Source of the DNA: Parietaria judaica
Lineage: Eukaryota; Streptophyta; Magnoliopsida; Rosales; Urticaceae
Direction: 5' to 3'
DNA: 64,000 nt
Assembly: GCA_954871525.1 (NCBI GenBank)
Contig: OX940861.1
Coordinates: 33,617,201-33,681,200 of the forward strand
Of this stretch, positions 10,733 through 23,800 are shown piece by piece. Numbering within the stretch: position 1 is the first letter of the stretch; each line of letters begins with the position of its first letter. A program made the position numbers and the translations under genes. The notes under the pieces are model-generated. The model searched no databases. It saw only the letters and a program-made list of their open reading frames with translations, and was not told the DNA's origin.

Positions 10733-13700
10733 ATGTCTCGAAGAAGCGGCAGTAGTTCCGGGGGTCGAAGGGCGGCCAGGAATTTGCAACCCCAATTTCT
10801 ACAAGGGGGAACATCAGACACTTGTCCCGACGGCTACATTCCCGTTAGGCTACCGGCAGAACTATTCCCTTCCCCTCACAATCCAGATTATCCCGACGAT
10901 ACAGTACGGTCTCTAAGACCTAGTCTAGTCCGGGCGGTGGCCCAGCACCACGCCAATCCCGACCGTGTGCCCCCAGAGTTGGTCGACGCGGTGGCTCAAT
11001 GTAGGGGGGGAAATAACGATCCTTTTTTCAATCTCATGTTACGGGAAGGTGCCGAATACGGAGCTCACGGTCCCGAAGGTGCCGATCCCGACGAACCTCA
11101 AGGTCCCGAGGATGCCGATCCCGACCAAACTCAACGTCCCGACGATGCCGATCCCGACGACTATCAAACGCCGCCCTCGATCCGTGGTTCAAATATCGGG
11201 GTGACAACCGCGGTTCTCCTCAACCTTCCAATCAAGATAGCGGTGAAGCCTCCGTTGCCCGTCCTCGACGAAGTCGACGTCCTTCTACCGGGTAATAACC
11301 TTTAATCCTTTTTTTATTTCATTAATTATTAATTTTTTATTAATTAATAAGTTAGTACTTAATAATAAATAATAAATAATAATTAATAAGTAATAAATAA
11401 TAATTAAAAAAAATAATTGAAAAAAAATAATTAATTTTTAATAATTAATAATTATTAAATAATAATCACTTGAAAGTCTTAGTATGCTCTGTGGTTGCGG
11501 TTCCGACTGATCTTCCACATCAGAAACGATTTTCTTGAGATTTAATTATCATTTAATCATATTATCTTAATTAATTAATTTCGTTTAATTTTTTTTACGA
11601 TAAATATTATAGTTTAATTATTTTAGTTTATTTAATTAATTTGTCACGTATCTTGAAAGTCTTAGTATGCTCTGTGGTTGCGGTTCCGACTGATCTTCCA
11701 CATCAGAAACGATTTTCTTGATATTTAATAAGTTAACGGGATTAAAAATGGTAATTTGTATGTGTGGTGATTATTATAAAGTTCTTAATAGAATACGGTG
11801 TCTTAGAAAGATTGGTTTTTAAATAAGGTTTGCTTCGCAATCTCCTCCAAGCTAGCCTGGGAACCTCGGGGAGTTCTGTCTAGAAAAGCTTGGGCATAAA
11901 GCGAGATCATAGCATCCTTTCCAGTCGATCTGGCCGTGGAACCTCGGGGAGTTCCGTCAAAAAGAGCTTGATAATGATTTCCACACATAGAAAATACCAT
12001 TTTTAATTTCGTTAACTCTTTTAATTAACTATATGAAATTTAATTAATTAATATGATTAATATTAATATTTAATCCATGTAAAATTAATACCCATTTTTA
12101 TTTTGTTAACCTTTTTCTCCCGTATATTTTTAATAGGGAAAGTCCTCCTGCCTTGTTGTGGGGACGACCAAAGAAAGCGAAGGTGTGGGATTATTTTCAC
12201 GAGGAACGACGGGTGGAGAACGGTGTTCGAATCAAGATCGCCAGTGCAAGAAGTGCCATGAAACCCTCGATGCGTTGGGGGACAAAGGAACCGGCTACTT
12301 GACGCGACATAAGAAAGCGTGCTACGGAGACGGTAACGAGGTAAACACAGCACAGGTAAGTGCTCTTACCATCGAAAATTTACGGAAATGGACCCTCGAG
12401 TGGTTACTGTCTACGGGCGCACCGATGAGTTTGGTGGAAAACCCTGCGCATACACAATATATGCAAAGGGTTAATCCGTCTTACGAACAGTTTTCCCGTA
12501 CGACATATACCAGGGACATGGAAAATGCTTACAAAATGCAAAAAAATTATTTGGTCGATTTTTTCAAAATGTCCAACATTAACGTTGCTTTTACCACCGA
12601 CTTGTGGAGCGGTCCGAGTCTTAACGACTATTTGAGTCTGACCGCCCATTACGTCGACGAGAATTGGGATCCATGTCAAAAACTTTTAAACATGTCACCA
12701 TTCGAGTGTCGCCATACCGGCAAAAACATTTCCGATAAATTAATAGAATTATTCAATGATTGGGGTTTGCAAAATCGTATCATTTCTATTACGTTAGACA
12801 ATGCCGCAAACAATAACGCCGCTATTACTATCTTAGAAAATAGTTTGCCCGGTTCTCCTTTTCGTAATATTTTACATCAAAAATGTGCTTGTCACATCAT
12901 TAATTTAATTGCTAGAACGGGGGAACGAAATATTTCAGGGCACGTTGACAAAATACGCGGCGTTGTCGATTGGATCCGGCATTCTCAAACCACCGTTAGG
13001 TGGAGACGATTTTGTAAAGAGCACAATCATAAAGCTAATAAGTTTGGTTTAGACAACAATACACGATGGAACTCTACATATCTAATGCTTTCAGTTGTTT
13101 GTAGACAGAGATTACCGTTAAGCGCTTTCCTCCTCACCGAACTAGAGGCCTCGGAGCGGATCACGGAGGCAGAATGGGAAATGGCCCAGAAATTCACCCA
13201 ATTCCTTAAACCCTTTTACGCTGTTACTTTAAATTTTTCAAACCAAAGACAACCTTCCTTGAATCATGGTCTTTCGGGTCTTTACGAAATTACAAACACT
13301 TTTTCTGAATTCGCAAATGACCCTATTATTTCGCCCATGATTGAGGGAATGGTTGCAAAATTCAAAAGTTATTGGGATCCACCCCCTTTTTCGTATTGTT
13401 TCGGTGCTATCTTGGATCCCCGTATTATGTTTACGTTCGGGCCTTTGATGTCAGCAATCGGGACAAACTTAGGGGTGGATTACACTGATTATATTAAGGT
13501 TGTTAATGAAGCTTTTTATGAACTTTACAGTTAATACGACCGGCGGTTCCCACAGTTCAACGTGGAGGCGGAGCAAAGGGCAGTTATGGAAAGCCCAACC
13601 AAGACCGGCCTAGCATTTGTCCGGAGACTGAAGCAAAGACTGGATCGCGGAGAAGCATCGGGATCCGGTATGCCACCGGCACGAGCGGAGGAAACGGACG

Positions 13701-14047
13701 GTGCCCCGCAAGAACTGAAGCGGTACTACGGCCTGCGGATCGACGAGGACTCCGTCGAGTTCGATGTGATTGGATGGTGGAAGAATCAACGGGAAAGATT
13801 CCCGATATTGGCGAGAATGGCGAGGGATATACTGTCCATCCCCATTTCCAGCGTTGCTTCGGAGAGCGCGTTCAGCTCGGCTCAGCATATAATCGACGAC
13901 CGGAGGGCGTCAACAACTCCCACACACCTCGAGCAAGCGGTGGTGTTGAACGATTGGATGTTCCGCAACCCCACCATCGCCCAACGGTCCGAGCCAACCG
14001 ACCTAGAGCTTATGACGCAAAGGTTTAACGACTGGTTCCCCGAGTGA
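10733..14047 (+). pseudogene. hAT transposase (two exons, few lesions)
   Basis: Exon 1 (10733-11291) encodes a polar N-terminus with repeated 'DADPD'-like acidic units. The likely intron is 11292-12136 (donor GTAATA, acceptor TTTTTAATAG). Exon 2 has a BED finger (WDYF, then CKKC...HKKAC), the RNase H-like core with 'TTDLW' (about 12596) and 'ITLDNAANN' (about 12790), and a C-terminal hAT dimerisation domain ending in 'ASESAFSSAQHIIDDRRAS' (about 13855-13915). Lesions seen are a frameshift inside the BED finger near 12225-12245, a probable one in exon 1 near 11195, and an in-frame TAA at 13532-13534 that separates core from dimerisation domain. Without these it would be about full length for the family. 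Confidence 0.85.
11469..11725. repeat. Direct repeat of about 74 bp in the transposase intron
   Basis: Copies at 11469-11542 and 11652-11725 are almost identical ('cttgaaagtcttagtatgct' to 'acgattttcttga'). Nearby, 'ggaacctcggggagttc' also appears twice (about 11861 and 11939). The rest of the intron is AT-rich. Role unknown. Confidence 0.8.
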
Positions 14048-14620
14048 CGCAATGTAAACGCCAATATGATGTGCTCTTTCCTCTCTTGGTTTTATGTCCC
14101 TAAGGAGGGTTTTTCAAGAGAGGCTTTAGTGAGGCATCTTGTAATATTTACACTGAATATTTACAACTTCTTCCACCATATTGTAATATTCACAATGAAT
14201 AATACAACTTTTTTTTAATATCTTGTTTTATCATATTTACTTATTTGTTTTAGAATTTTAATAATTATTAATATGGTACACATTAATACTTATTAACATA
14301 TATTACAACTTAAAAATTAACTTATAAATTAAAATTAATAATATGTTACACAATAATAACATACTAAAATATTAATTTTGAAATAAATAAAGTTTAAATA
14401 ATAAGTTTACATAATTTAATACTTAAATTCGGATAAAAACTAATAAAATTAAACATTGGAAACAAAAAATAACTTTTGCCGCAGCCCTTTTTTTGGTCCT
14501 TCCTCGCTAAATCGCGACCAGCCACGCCACGACGCATCGCGACCGGACAACTCGCGATTTTGGCGACTTTAGTCGCGACCCATCGCGATGCAAGGGTGTG
14601 CAGCTCTACGCATACCCAAC

Positions 14621-14911
14621 CTGTGTTACCAAAAAGTATCGGTGTTCCTTTACTTTTCTGTACTCGCTTAATTAATACTAGCGGTCTCTTCCAACACAAT
14701 CCAACGACGAGGAACGTTTCCCGCACGACAGAACATCGCGCCTTCGTCTTCTCAGTTCTCTTCAACTCCAGGATCATTAATGGGATCTGGACGTGGTTCT
14801 GTTAAGACATATTTTCGCGTTGCACATGTAATATGACGTTATGAATATGAACGATAGAAATTAAGCGAGTACAGAAAAGTAAAGGAACACCGATACTTTT
14901 TGGTAACACAG
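14621..14911. repeat. Perfect 53-bp inverted repeat with 185-bp spacer
   Basis: The arm at 14621-14673 (CTGTGTTACCAAAAAGTATC...) is the exact reverse complement of 14859-14911. Perfect identity over 53 bp implies a young foldback element or a recent local inversion event. No clear target duplication flanks it, and the spacer encodes nothing recognisable. Confidence 0.85.
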
Positions 14912-15535
14912 TTTGGACTCCCTGTCACTATTTCTGCGGGGCACTCACCAAGATTAATCAACCAAGAGTTACAAAAGATGATTACAAACAGTAAATCTAA
15001 TGGACCCAAAGCATATAAAGGAAAATCCTCCCTTGTTGTCATGCCAACAACTTTGACATTCAGCACATGAACTCGTGAAAAAATGCAAGATCCTCTGCAA
15101 ACAATCAGCTACGAACGTCCCGTCCTTTTCCACTTCAGTCGTGAATGCTGATTGACTTCTCCCGAAGAATTTAGAAATTGTCTCTGTAAGTGCTAACGAA
15201 TGGAGACCTCAATAGCGGAGACTAATAGGAGCTGGCCTTGAAAAACTTTCCGTCTTTAGAACACAAATCAGCTCCACGAATCTCTCGACTAATTAGAATC
15301 ATCACGCAATATTCTTCATTAACTCCACCGTGATATTCAACAATAACAGCGGGGAGAGATCGACTCAATCACTCCTTGATTGAGGATGCGACTTTGATAC
15401 TTTCCTGAAATATTTCAACAGCTGTCATGACATTAAGAATGTCAAGACTTTCCATAAATAGAAAAAAACAAAATCATGAATTAATAAATACAGCTCCCTC
15501 TCGCGGGCGTGGAAGAAACTCTTGGATTAAGAATA
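14912..15535. other. Unassigned sequence inside the copia element
   Basis: This stretch lies between the inverted repeat and the gypsy insertion and does not continue copia gag. The longest open stretch is on minus (14839-15066, 75 codons), unrecognised. Several short minus-strand frames read smoothly but are separated by stops, so a captured or intron-containing fragment is possible. No function is assigned. Confidence 0.3.
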
Positions 15536-15540
15536 CTAGC

Positions 15541-18500
15541 TGTTAATGCGTAAAAATGGCTTTAAATGAGATCCAAGGTTCGGGTCCCGAGAGTGACCCG
15601 CTGAACACGTGGATAACTGGATGCTGAGTCAACGCAAGTTGACTAATGATCGTCAAAGCTGGAGGCGAATCCGTCGTCTTGGATGAGTCTCCGGGCTTTC
15701 CTTGGCGATCCTCGGCGAACTTCCCTCGTGGTGGCGAAGTACGGATTACGGCGAAGCTCCTCGTCGGGTTTCCCTCGTGGTGGCAAAGTCCGGGCGAGGT
15801 CCTTGTCTTGGCGAAGCTCCTCGTCTGGGCGAAGTCCTTGTCTTGGCGATGTCCTCGTCTAAGTGAACTCCGGTCTTGATGAAGCTCCGAGCTGGTCTTG
15901 ATGAGCATTGACTTGAGGTGGTTGCCTCCGACAAACCTCTGAGTAAGTATGTCACCATAGAGTTGGATCCATGGCGAGCTCCAGGCTCAAGGTCGTTGGC
16001 CTTGGCGGCGTCGTCCTTGATGTCAAGACGTTCCTGTAACCTGCACATGTAGAACACGTCTAGGAGAATCGGAGGACTGAACCTCCGACGCCTCTATGAC
16101 GCTTGTCATTGTATATGCTCGAAGACGGGGAAAAGATAAAGGGTAAAAATATTTGATGCCGGACCTCGTGAAAGGTTGCCTACGTACCCTTTAAAGGGAT
16201 CAGGTCATCACGTAGTTCAAAGTGGAAGGTTGGGGCGTACGTACCTGAGCTTGCCTGGGCAAGCCGAGAGCTGATTGCGGAGACGGGGGTCTCTGTCGAC
16301 GTAGCCAGATGGCAAAGCTAGTTGCATCAACTAGGTGCCAGAGCTAGGAACCGTCGAGTCGACATGCCGCGGATGGCATGTCTGGGCATCGATGTCAACG
16401 ACCCTTGGCAACCAAGGGCCCTCACCTTGACAAAGATCGGGCGTCCACATGGATCGAAGGTCGGCAGGGCACGACGTCCGCCATGGATCGAGTTTCATCC
16501 TTGTACTTGACGAGCCAAGATACGCGAGACTCCGAGGAGCGGGGTGTCGGCACTCAACTCGCAGGGAGAAGGCGAATTCTAGAGAGAGAAGCTCTCATTT
16601 AGATAGAGAATTCCAAGTGTGAAAAAGTCCCCAAATGAGGAGGATAAGCCTCCTATTTATAGGAAAATGTGGTGACCATTTCTCCCTGAATCAGGGAGAT
16701 GATTGGTGTGTCATTTGCCTTGTCGCCTCGTCGCCTTGTCGCCTTGTCGGCTTGTCGCCTCGTCGCCTCGTCGGCTTGTCGCCTCGTTGTTGGGAATCGC
16801 ATCTAGCTCTGATACCATTTATTGGAAATCGGATCTGCTAATATACCAATTTTCCTTGAAAAATAACGAAATAGCTTTGATTGCAAATTCATAAAAAAAT
16901 ACTTTTAACGTCCCGTCCAAATTACCTCGAATATTCCGCTCTCATCAGTTCGTCCGGGTAACTTTTAAAAATAATTTTAAGTCGGAATAGTTACACCGTA
17001 ACAACGTACTGACATCGAGTAATTTGGATAAAGCGATAGGATAAATAATTGGCAATTTAATTATCATAATTAATTTCATAACAACATTATTAAATCTAAT
17101 GTCTATGGAAAATAAATAAATACAATAAAAGAAATTTTGCATTTATTGACCCAATGCATAAGGCCGTACCTCATTGACGACTTCCGGCTGCGCGTTCTGA
17201 CTTTGGCAGGGCTCAGCCGATGCTAGGGAAACTCCCGTGATCTTCCGGGATATTCTCCTGGAATCCTCGTACCGAAGCGTGGGCTTCGATGACAGGACTC
17301 TGACAAATATTTAACTGATGGTTCTTTTGAAGCTACCGGAGAAAAGATCTCACAAAGCCGAACCGGGGGGAGAGAGAAGAGTCAATTTTCGCATCCCCTA
17401 ATAAGGGGTCACGAAATTTTGAGCTCTGGAGGTGTGTAGAAAAGTATGAAATGAGCTCCCTATTTATAGAGTTCAATTCCAACCATCTGTGAGAAATTCC
17501 CTCCATCCGGATCATCTGATTGGTCGAAAACAAATGGCTCAGATTAATCCAAGGAATTAATTTCGAATTTAAATAATAAATAAATCTAATCCAACAGTCC
17601 AAATTAAATCTAGACTGATCCAATGGATAAGATTTATTGAGAGATTTTCTCAACCACCAAACTTGGTCACCAAGTTTATTATTATTAATCAATTTCGAAA
17701 TCCCTTTTTAAATAAATAAAATATTAATTTCCAATCCAATGGTTAAGATTAAATCTTAGACCGATCCAATGGATTAAATTAATTAGGGAAAATTCAAATA
17801 CCAAGACTTGGTAAACAAGTCTAAAATTCGAAATCCCTTTTTATTTATATAATAAATTAAATCCTAATCCAACGGTGAAGATTAAATCTAAACCGATCCA
17901 ATGGATTAAATTAATTTCAGGGTTTTATCTCAAGTACCTAAACAGTAGGTACTTATGCCGCAATTATGCAATAATTGCATAACCAATTCACGCGTACATT
18001 TGGTTGCACGCACTCCCAGGTTGGCATTTCACTTTTCTTTTATTTATATATATATATATATTAATATATAAAAAGATATATATGAATCTGATTGTTTAAA
18101 AAACAATCTCCATATATTTTTCGGTCACGCTTGAACGCTGCGTGCGACCTCTCAAATATATATTAATTATATATAATATAAATCTATTAATTATTAATTA
18201 ATTATTAATAATCCGAAATAAATCCTATTAATAATTAAATCCAAATAATTAAATTATATTATAATTTCTTCTCTCTCATATCACACATTAAAATGTCGTG
18301 GGACAAACCCACCATTTTATTTGTGACACGTGATTTAATTAATGTAACCCAAACTTTAGGTTAAACTCATTAAATCTATAAATAACAAACCGTCAGTTGG
18401 ATCGACTCGGTTCCAAAAGATAAATTGCACAGAATTAAATTTTCTACAACTTTCCAGTTGATGACAAAATTCAATTCATTCATATTTTGACAGTTAAATT

Positions 18501-19997
18501 TCCGGTACCAAACTTTGGTACTTTTGCCGCGGTAAAACTATCCGAAATCTGACACAGACTTCAGTTTTATAAATCCTGTCAAATGATTAAATAAACGTAT
18601 ATTTAATCACGTACGTATCATCCGTTCCGGAGCTATCCTGGGGACCATGGACCCATATCACTTAAGCTCCAACGAACTGCTAGAAGTTCGTTAACCTCGG
18701 TGTAATTCCACTATAAACCCGAGGCTGCACTCTTTAGTGATACAATATATATTATTCCCTTTTATAGCAAGGTGTCCATTGATACAATCAAATTCGGGTT
18801 ATTGATCTTTCACTTGATGATCCACACATGAGCAGACGGTATTACCGTATTGCCCCTCAATGCATTTTCATCCTTAACTCAGTCGATAATATTGTGAGCA
18901 ACCCACTTATGATTACGAGTCATAAGCTGGCCATGGGTAAATCTCACTTCTCACCATCGACAATCAAGGGAATCATCTTGACTCTGAAGAGAGCTGTGTG
19001 ATGTCCATATCTATGATCAAGCTACCTTCACTGCTGACTATTATGTTCCCAAAATAATAGTGTTGGGAAAAGCGGTAATATTTCGTGTTCTTTAACGGTT
19101 AAATCAAAGAACAATCAAGCCAGTAGCTCAGACTCAAGATCACTCAGTACTTAGATCGAATATCCATTTGATCATCTACTAGTGACTCAACTCCAAGTTA
19201 TCAGTGACGGTCTTATATGATAACTTCCGGAGTTTAAGTCAGGTCCAGTCCAGTATGAAGACACTTCATACTTAATGCACTTCTAGTGAGTGTGACACAC
19301 ACTTAATCCAGAATAGGATTATATCACTTAGTCACATTAATGACCTTATCCGATTAATGAGCTCCCACCCAGTTAATCAGGTCACGGACAATTTAAGTTC
19401 ATTTATTATGATTATCAATTCTTCCTCACATTGACTCGGGTGTGATGATAATAACATAATTGCATTCCATTATGAACTATGGATCAAACATTCTATTTTA
19501 CTCTACCAGAAACTATAATAAGATTAACATAATAAGTATTATCTTTATTCAACGACAAGTCATAATCTTTTACAAATGGGTTGAAACAGCTTGTTTAAGA
19601 ACACATGTCCAACACTCGTCACCTCGTCGGCTTGTCGCCTCGTCACCTTGTCGGCTTATCGCCTCGTCGCCTTGTCGGCTTCGTTGGCCATGTCGTCTCG
19701 TCGTCTTCCTCGGCCACGTCGCCTTGTCGGCCTCGTCGGCCATGTCGCCTCGTCGGCCTTGAGGGACGTCGTGATCATAACGCCTTGTCGCCGGTGGTCT
19801 TGAGGGACGTAATCGCTTAACTGTCCGCACCTCTCAGGGTTGTCCCTTTGTCTTTCGGGCTTCGTCTTTGGGCCCGATCATTCGGGCTTCGCCAGATGGG
19901 CTTAAGATTGGGCTAAATGAGCCTTGACTTCGCCAGCGGGCTTTGACTTTCATCAATAGGGCCCAAGTTTTACATATCTCCAAAATTGCATATAACA
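15541..19997 (-). repeat. 3' LTR of Tat element 1, split by a nested LTR
   Basis: About 1.63 kb of LTR remains after subtracting the nested insertion at 16788-19614 and its 5-bp duplication. It has the minus-strand TATA box CCTATAAATAGGAGG near 16648-16662. The U3 part holds a degenerate 'ccttgtcgcctcgtcgg' microrepeat array (16725-16787 continuing at 19620-19760) into which the nested LTR inserted. Confidence 0.88.
16788..19614 (-). mobile_element. Nested solo copia-type LTR, 2.8 kb
   Basis: The ends are TGTTGG...CCAACA with an exact 5-bp duplication ctcgt (16783-16787 and 19615-19619). There is a minus-strand TATA box (CTATAAATAGGGAGC, 17455-17469). No open reading frame of transposon type occurs inside, so it is an LTR left by recombination or a very large-LTR element without an interior. 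Near its 3' end on minus it contains TGGTATCAGAGC, the motif normally used as a copia primer site, only about 30 bp from the terminus. Confidence 0.88.
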
Positions 19998-20818
19998 ACC
20001 CCCCAGTTACTTGAGTAATGTCATTGCGCACGAAACTATTTTCCTTTTTTCTTTAAACTGGGCTTTGTAAAATGCGGTCGGGAAAAATGAGCGTTTTGAT
20101 TTTTTTCAAGAACTTGGACATTAATTCAAATAATACCCAAGCAAAATAGTTCATATAGGAATTTTTTTAAAAATCCTTTATGCATGTCACTTTTTGGATT
20201 TTATTCGACTTTTGGATTTTTATGAAGTTCGTAAATTAACTTTTATTAATACAAGTTTTGTTTAGAACTTAAAAAAAAAATCCAAAAGTAAATAAATAAA
20301 ATCAAGCAACACATATTTTTTGTATACATATTTTCATGAGAAAATAACAATTCACAAATTAATTAGAAACTTTACAAAGTTTCGTAATTAACCCGCAATA
20401 AATAAAAACCGTTAATGTAAAAATAATTTAAGAAAACCCGGAAAAATATTTTTATTTTGGTTTTCATAATTGAAAATTAAAAATGAAACTTTTAAAGTTC
20501 CAAAGTTTTAATTTTCAAAGGTTTTTTAGCATATCTTGAAAATAGGCATTTTCACTTAAAAAACGACGTCAAAACCATTTTTTGTCGTTTTTAAAGCCAA
20601 AAATTCGCACCATCAGATTTGGGGGATGATTGGTGTCGAATTTTTGATTGATTTGTGAGAGAAAATCACGCTTTAATGACGGGAATTGATGAGGAGAATA
20701 TTTACCTTTTAATTCCCGCGAGTTGTCGGCTTTCTCTTCCTCCTCCTCTCTCAATTTTGGCGCACATCTCCATTGTTGGCGAGCTTCGACGGCTGACTTC
20801 GCACGCTTCCCTTTGATC
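19998..20818. other. Polypurine tract and AT-rich leader of the antisense gene
   Basis: The minus-strand polypurine tract (complement of 19998-20010) primes plus-strand DNA synthesis in LTR elements. The rest, to the antisense ATG at 20819, is AT-rich then pyrimidine-rich (20735-20760) and probably holds the promoter and 5' leader of the antisense gene. No clear TATA box was seen. Confidence 0.45.
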
Positions 20819-23800
20819 ATGGGCAGCCCCGATAACTTGAACGGCGGAGATTCTCACGCCTTTGACTTCCTTGAGTGTGGTGAGAACCTTGAGTTTCTTG
20901 ATGAGCTTTTTGATTCCTTTGAGCCTCGAGACGGTGTTCATAGAACTCCGGCGAGCATGAGTGAAACCTCAATGACTTTAGAGGATATCTTCGATGTAGG
21001 AATGGACACCGGGATAAAAATCCCGGCGCTTGGTGGCGTGGAGGTCGAGTTCGGCCTAGGCTCGTGTGCGCGCGAGGGCGCGGTCTTCGAGGCGGGCGTG
21101 GCATCCTCCATGGTGGCGGGTGCAGCAGCTGATGGAAACGGCGGTGGTGGCGTGGCAGCGGCTCTCGGCGGGGACTTCTCCGGCGTGGTGGCGCTTGCTC
21201 CGGCAACGGGTGATGTGGCCTTTGACAGGCAAAACTCCGGCGAGTTTGTTAACTTTGTCTCGTCGATGGAAGACTTTGGCGATGCTTCCGCGATGGTGGT
21301 AAAATCCGGCAAGACGGCTATGGAGATTTCGGCGACCAATCTTGATGATGACATCACCGTGATGAAGATGGCGGTCGAGGGCCATCGTGACAAGGCGCGG
21401 GCAAAATCACCGCACCTAGCCTTGTCAGTGGTGACTCATCGGCCTTTTGTGGTGCTGGCATTGCCGGCGAAGAAATGCGGATCTCCAAGCATGGCTGATG
21501 ACGACTCCTCGGCTCCTGGTATTGGTGCTCGGGTGGCCAGACCACCACCTTTGGCGGTGGAGGACACTTTCTAGGGCAACTTTGTCTCTGAGGATACTGA
21601 GATGTCGATTGCGGTTCCGATTGCGGCTGCAGCTTCACCAAGAGAAACGCCTTGCGCTAGGAATGTTGTTGCTGCCCCCGGATTTCCTCATGCAGGCTCG
21701 GGAATTGGCAAGGACCTGTCGAAGATGAATCGTCCGACCTTGACTTCACCGGTGAAGGATGTGCAGATTTCTGGGGTTTCTTACGGTGAAAGCTCGCCTG
21801 GCGAGCAAGTTGCTGGGGATATCGCTGGTGTTCATCTCCACGAGCCTTCGGTTCTTGATGACGTTCCTGATGCCTTTGTCGATGATCCAGCGCAGATGTT
21901 GATTGTGACGCGGACGTGGTATGTCCTGCCCTAAACGTGCCAAGTGTTGTCGACGCCGCTGGATTGGCGTCCTTCTTTTCCAAGTATAAGATTCCTTGTG
22001 TTTCTGGTCTTCAAGCTCCGGCAGTTAGCGAACTACCTGGCGCAACCAATCCTGGATTTGTACCTGTTCATCTGGAGAGTTGTCGCTACGGAATGAGGCT
22101 TCCGCTCCACCCTTTCGTGCAGGACCTCCTTGTTTCACTTGGATTGCCTCCTTCTCAGCTGATGCCTGGCTCCTTTCGTACTGCGATGATGTGCTTCTCT
22201 GTATGGCACAAACATACTAGTCGCTCTTTGAGTTCTCGAGCGTTTCGTGGAGTCTTCGGATTTTCTGATCGGAATGACGACAATGGGTCATACCGTACGA
22301 CTACGACCCTGAGATTGGGTCTTCCTCGTGCCAGACCTCATATTGACTGGCGGGCCATGTGGGTGTGGGCTCCTGTTAGCTTGGTGGGGAACGTGCCTCT
22401 GAAGCTTAGCCCGACGGTGAAGTTTCTTGTTGGAGAGTTCCCGCCGGTCTCAAGCGATCTCGTGGTCCGTCTGAAGAAATTGGCGTCTCATGGCGCTCTG
22501 GACGATTTTCTGGACATTAAGGCGTGGGCTGACGCATGACTCATTCGTCCGCTGACGACATCAACTGTCAAGCCTGAGGTTGCTCGTGGCGGAGCCCCGA
22601 CTGCTACTGCGTCTATCAGAGTGCTTTCTCCTGCTAAGCCTCTTGTTAAGAAGAAGACTCAAGCTCCGGCCGATCTGGTTTCTTCTGCTAGTGTTGTGCC
22701 TGCTCCTGCTACCACTGCGAGTATCGCCCTTCTCCTTTTCGCTCGCGTTTGCGATAGGCCAAGCACTATCGCCTTAACACTTTTTGATATGTTTTACCAT
22801 TCCAGGTGTCTCTTCACGTACGCGGGGCATGTTTCAGAAGTTCGTTCCAAGCTTGCGCTCCCCGACGCCGCCTGCTGTCCCTACGACCTTGGCAAGCGCC
22901 GGCTTTTGGCCTGGAGGCCATAAGTCAGATAGCTGTGCAGTGCGTCCTCCTCTTCGTCGGGCGTTGTTCGCCAGGGGATCTGCTTCTCCTCGGAAGAGTT
23001 CGCCATCACAGGATGGGGTCGATCCCTCTTCCCACCGTTCGCGTCGTCCTGATGTTGCTGCGAAGATGCCTTCGTCGTCCACCGGTGGTCTTCTTCGTCG
23101 AGACGCTCCTACTCCAGTGATTGATCTTTCAATCGACGATCCTCCTTGCCGTGAGGGCAATATGAAGCGTCGGTCTTTTACTGCTGCTTCTCCTCGTCGT
23201 GCTGAAAAGAAGATGAGGAGTCGACCTGTTTCTCCCAGGGATCCTTGGTTGGATGGCGCTCGTGGATCTGGTAGCCTATCTCATGGAGACGATTCTGCAC
23301 CTTTGTAGCGCTCCTGCCTGTTGAGTCTATAGAACCTGCTGCCTCAGGCCTTCGTTTCCATCTCCGAGGCGAGTGACGCCAAGCTGTCTGAGAGAGCTTT
23401 CTCTTATAGTCGTATGGTACATTTTATCAACGCCTTCATTTGCTCTATTGTTTGCATTCCCTGACATTGTCTTCGTCATTCTTCAGGCATTCGCCACGTC
23501 AGTTGAGGCGACTCGACGCCTACGGGCCTTGTCTCGCATAGTGGAGATTACGGCGCGTGATTTGGCGGAGACTTGCACCGAGCGTGACGGTCTTCGAGAG
23601 GCTTTGGCCAAGATGAAGCTCACGATCCAAGCTGCTAGGGCGGAAGGAGTGCGCGAGGGTCATCGGGAGTCCGATGCTGAGCTGCGGAAGGCGCGCCGCC
23701 TCGCAATGGCGGACCAGGATCGAGAAGTCGCGCGTCTTCGTGTGTGCGTCAAAGAGGAGAAAGCCTTCGTTGCTGAGATGAAGGCGGCGGCATATGCGGC

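Larger units (their letters stand above)
10162..14608 (+). mobile_element. hAT transposon with transposase gene, 4.4 kb
   Basis: Terminal inverted repeats TAGAGCTGTGCAC and TAGAGCTGCACAC lie just inside an exact 8-bp duplication, cgcatacc (10154-10161 and 14609-14616). Removing the element rejoins the copia gag frame. Subterminal regions at 10170-10290 and 14510-14590 are dense in 'gtcgcgac' motifs, which are probably transposase binding sites. The interior encodes a two-exon transposase with few lesions, so this is a recent autonomous-type copy. 14050-14500 is an AT-rich 3' region without genes. Confidence 0.9.

Noticed and set aside
15646..15879. Open frames repeated at 26880-27113
   Set aside because: They are the same LTR sequence in the two LTRs of Tat element 1, not a duplicated gene.
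20817..21393. Minus-strand Pro/Arg-rich frames
   Set aside because: Shadows of the Gly/Ala-rich plus frame of the antisense gene in Tat element 1.
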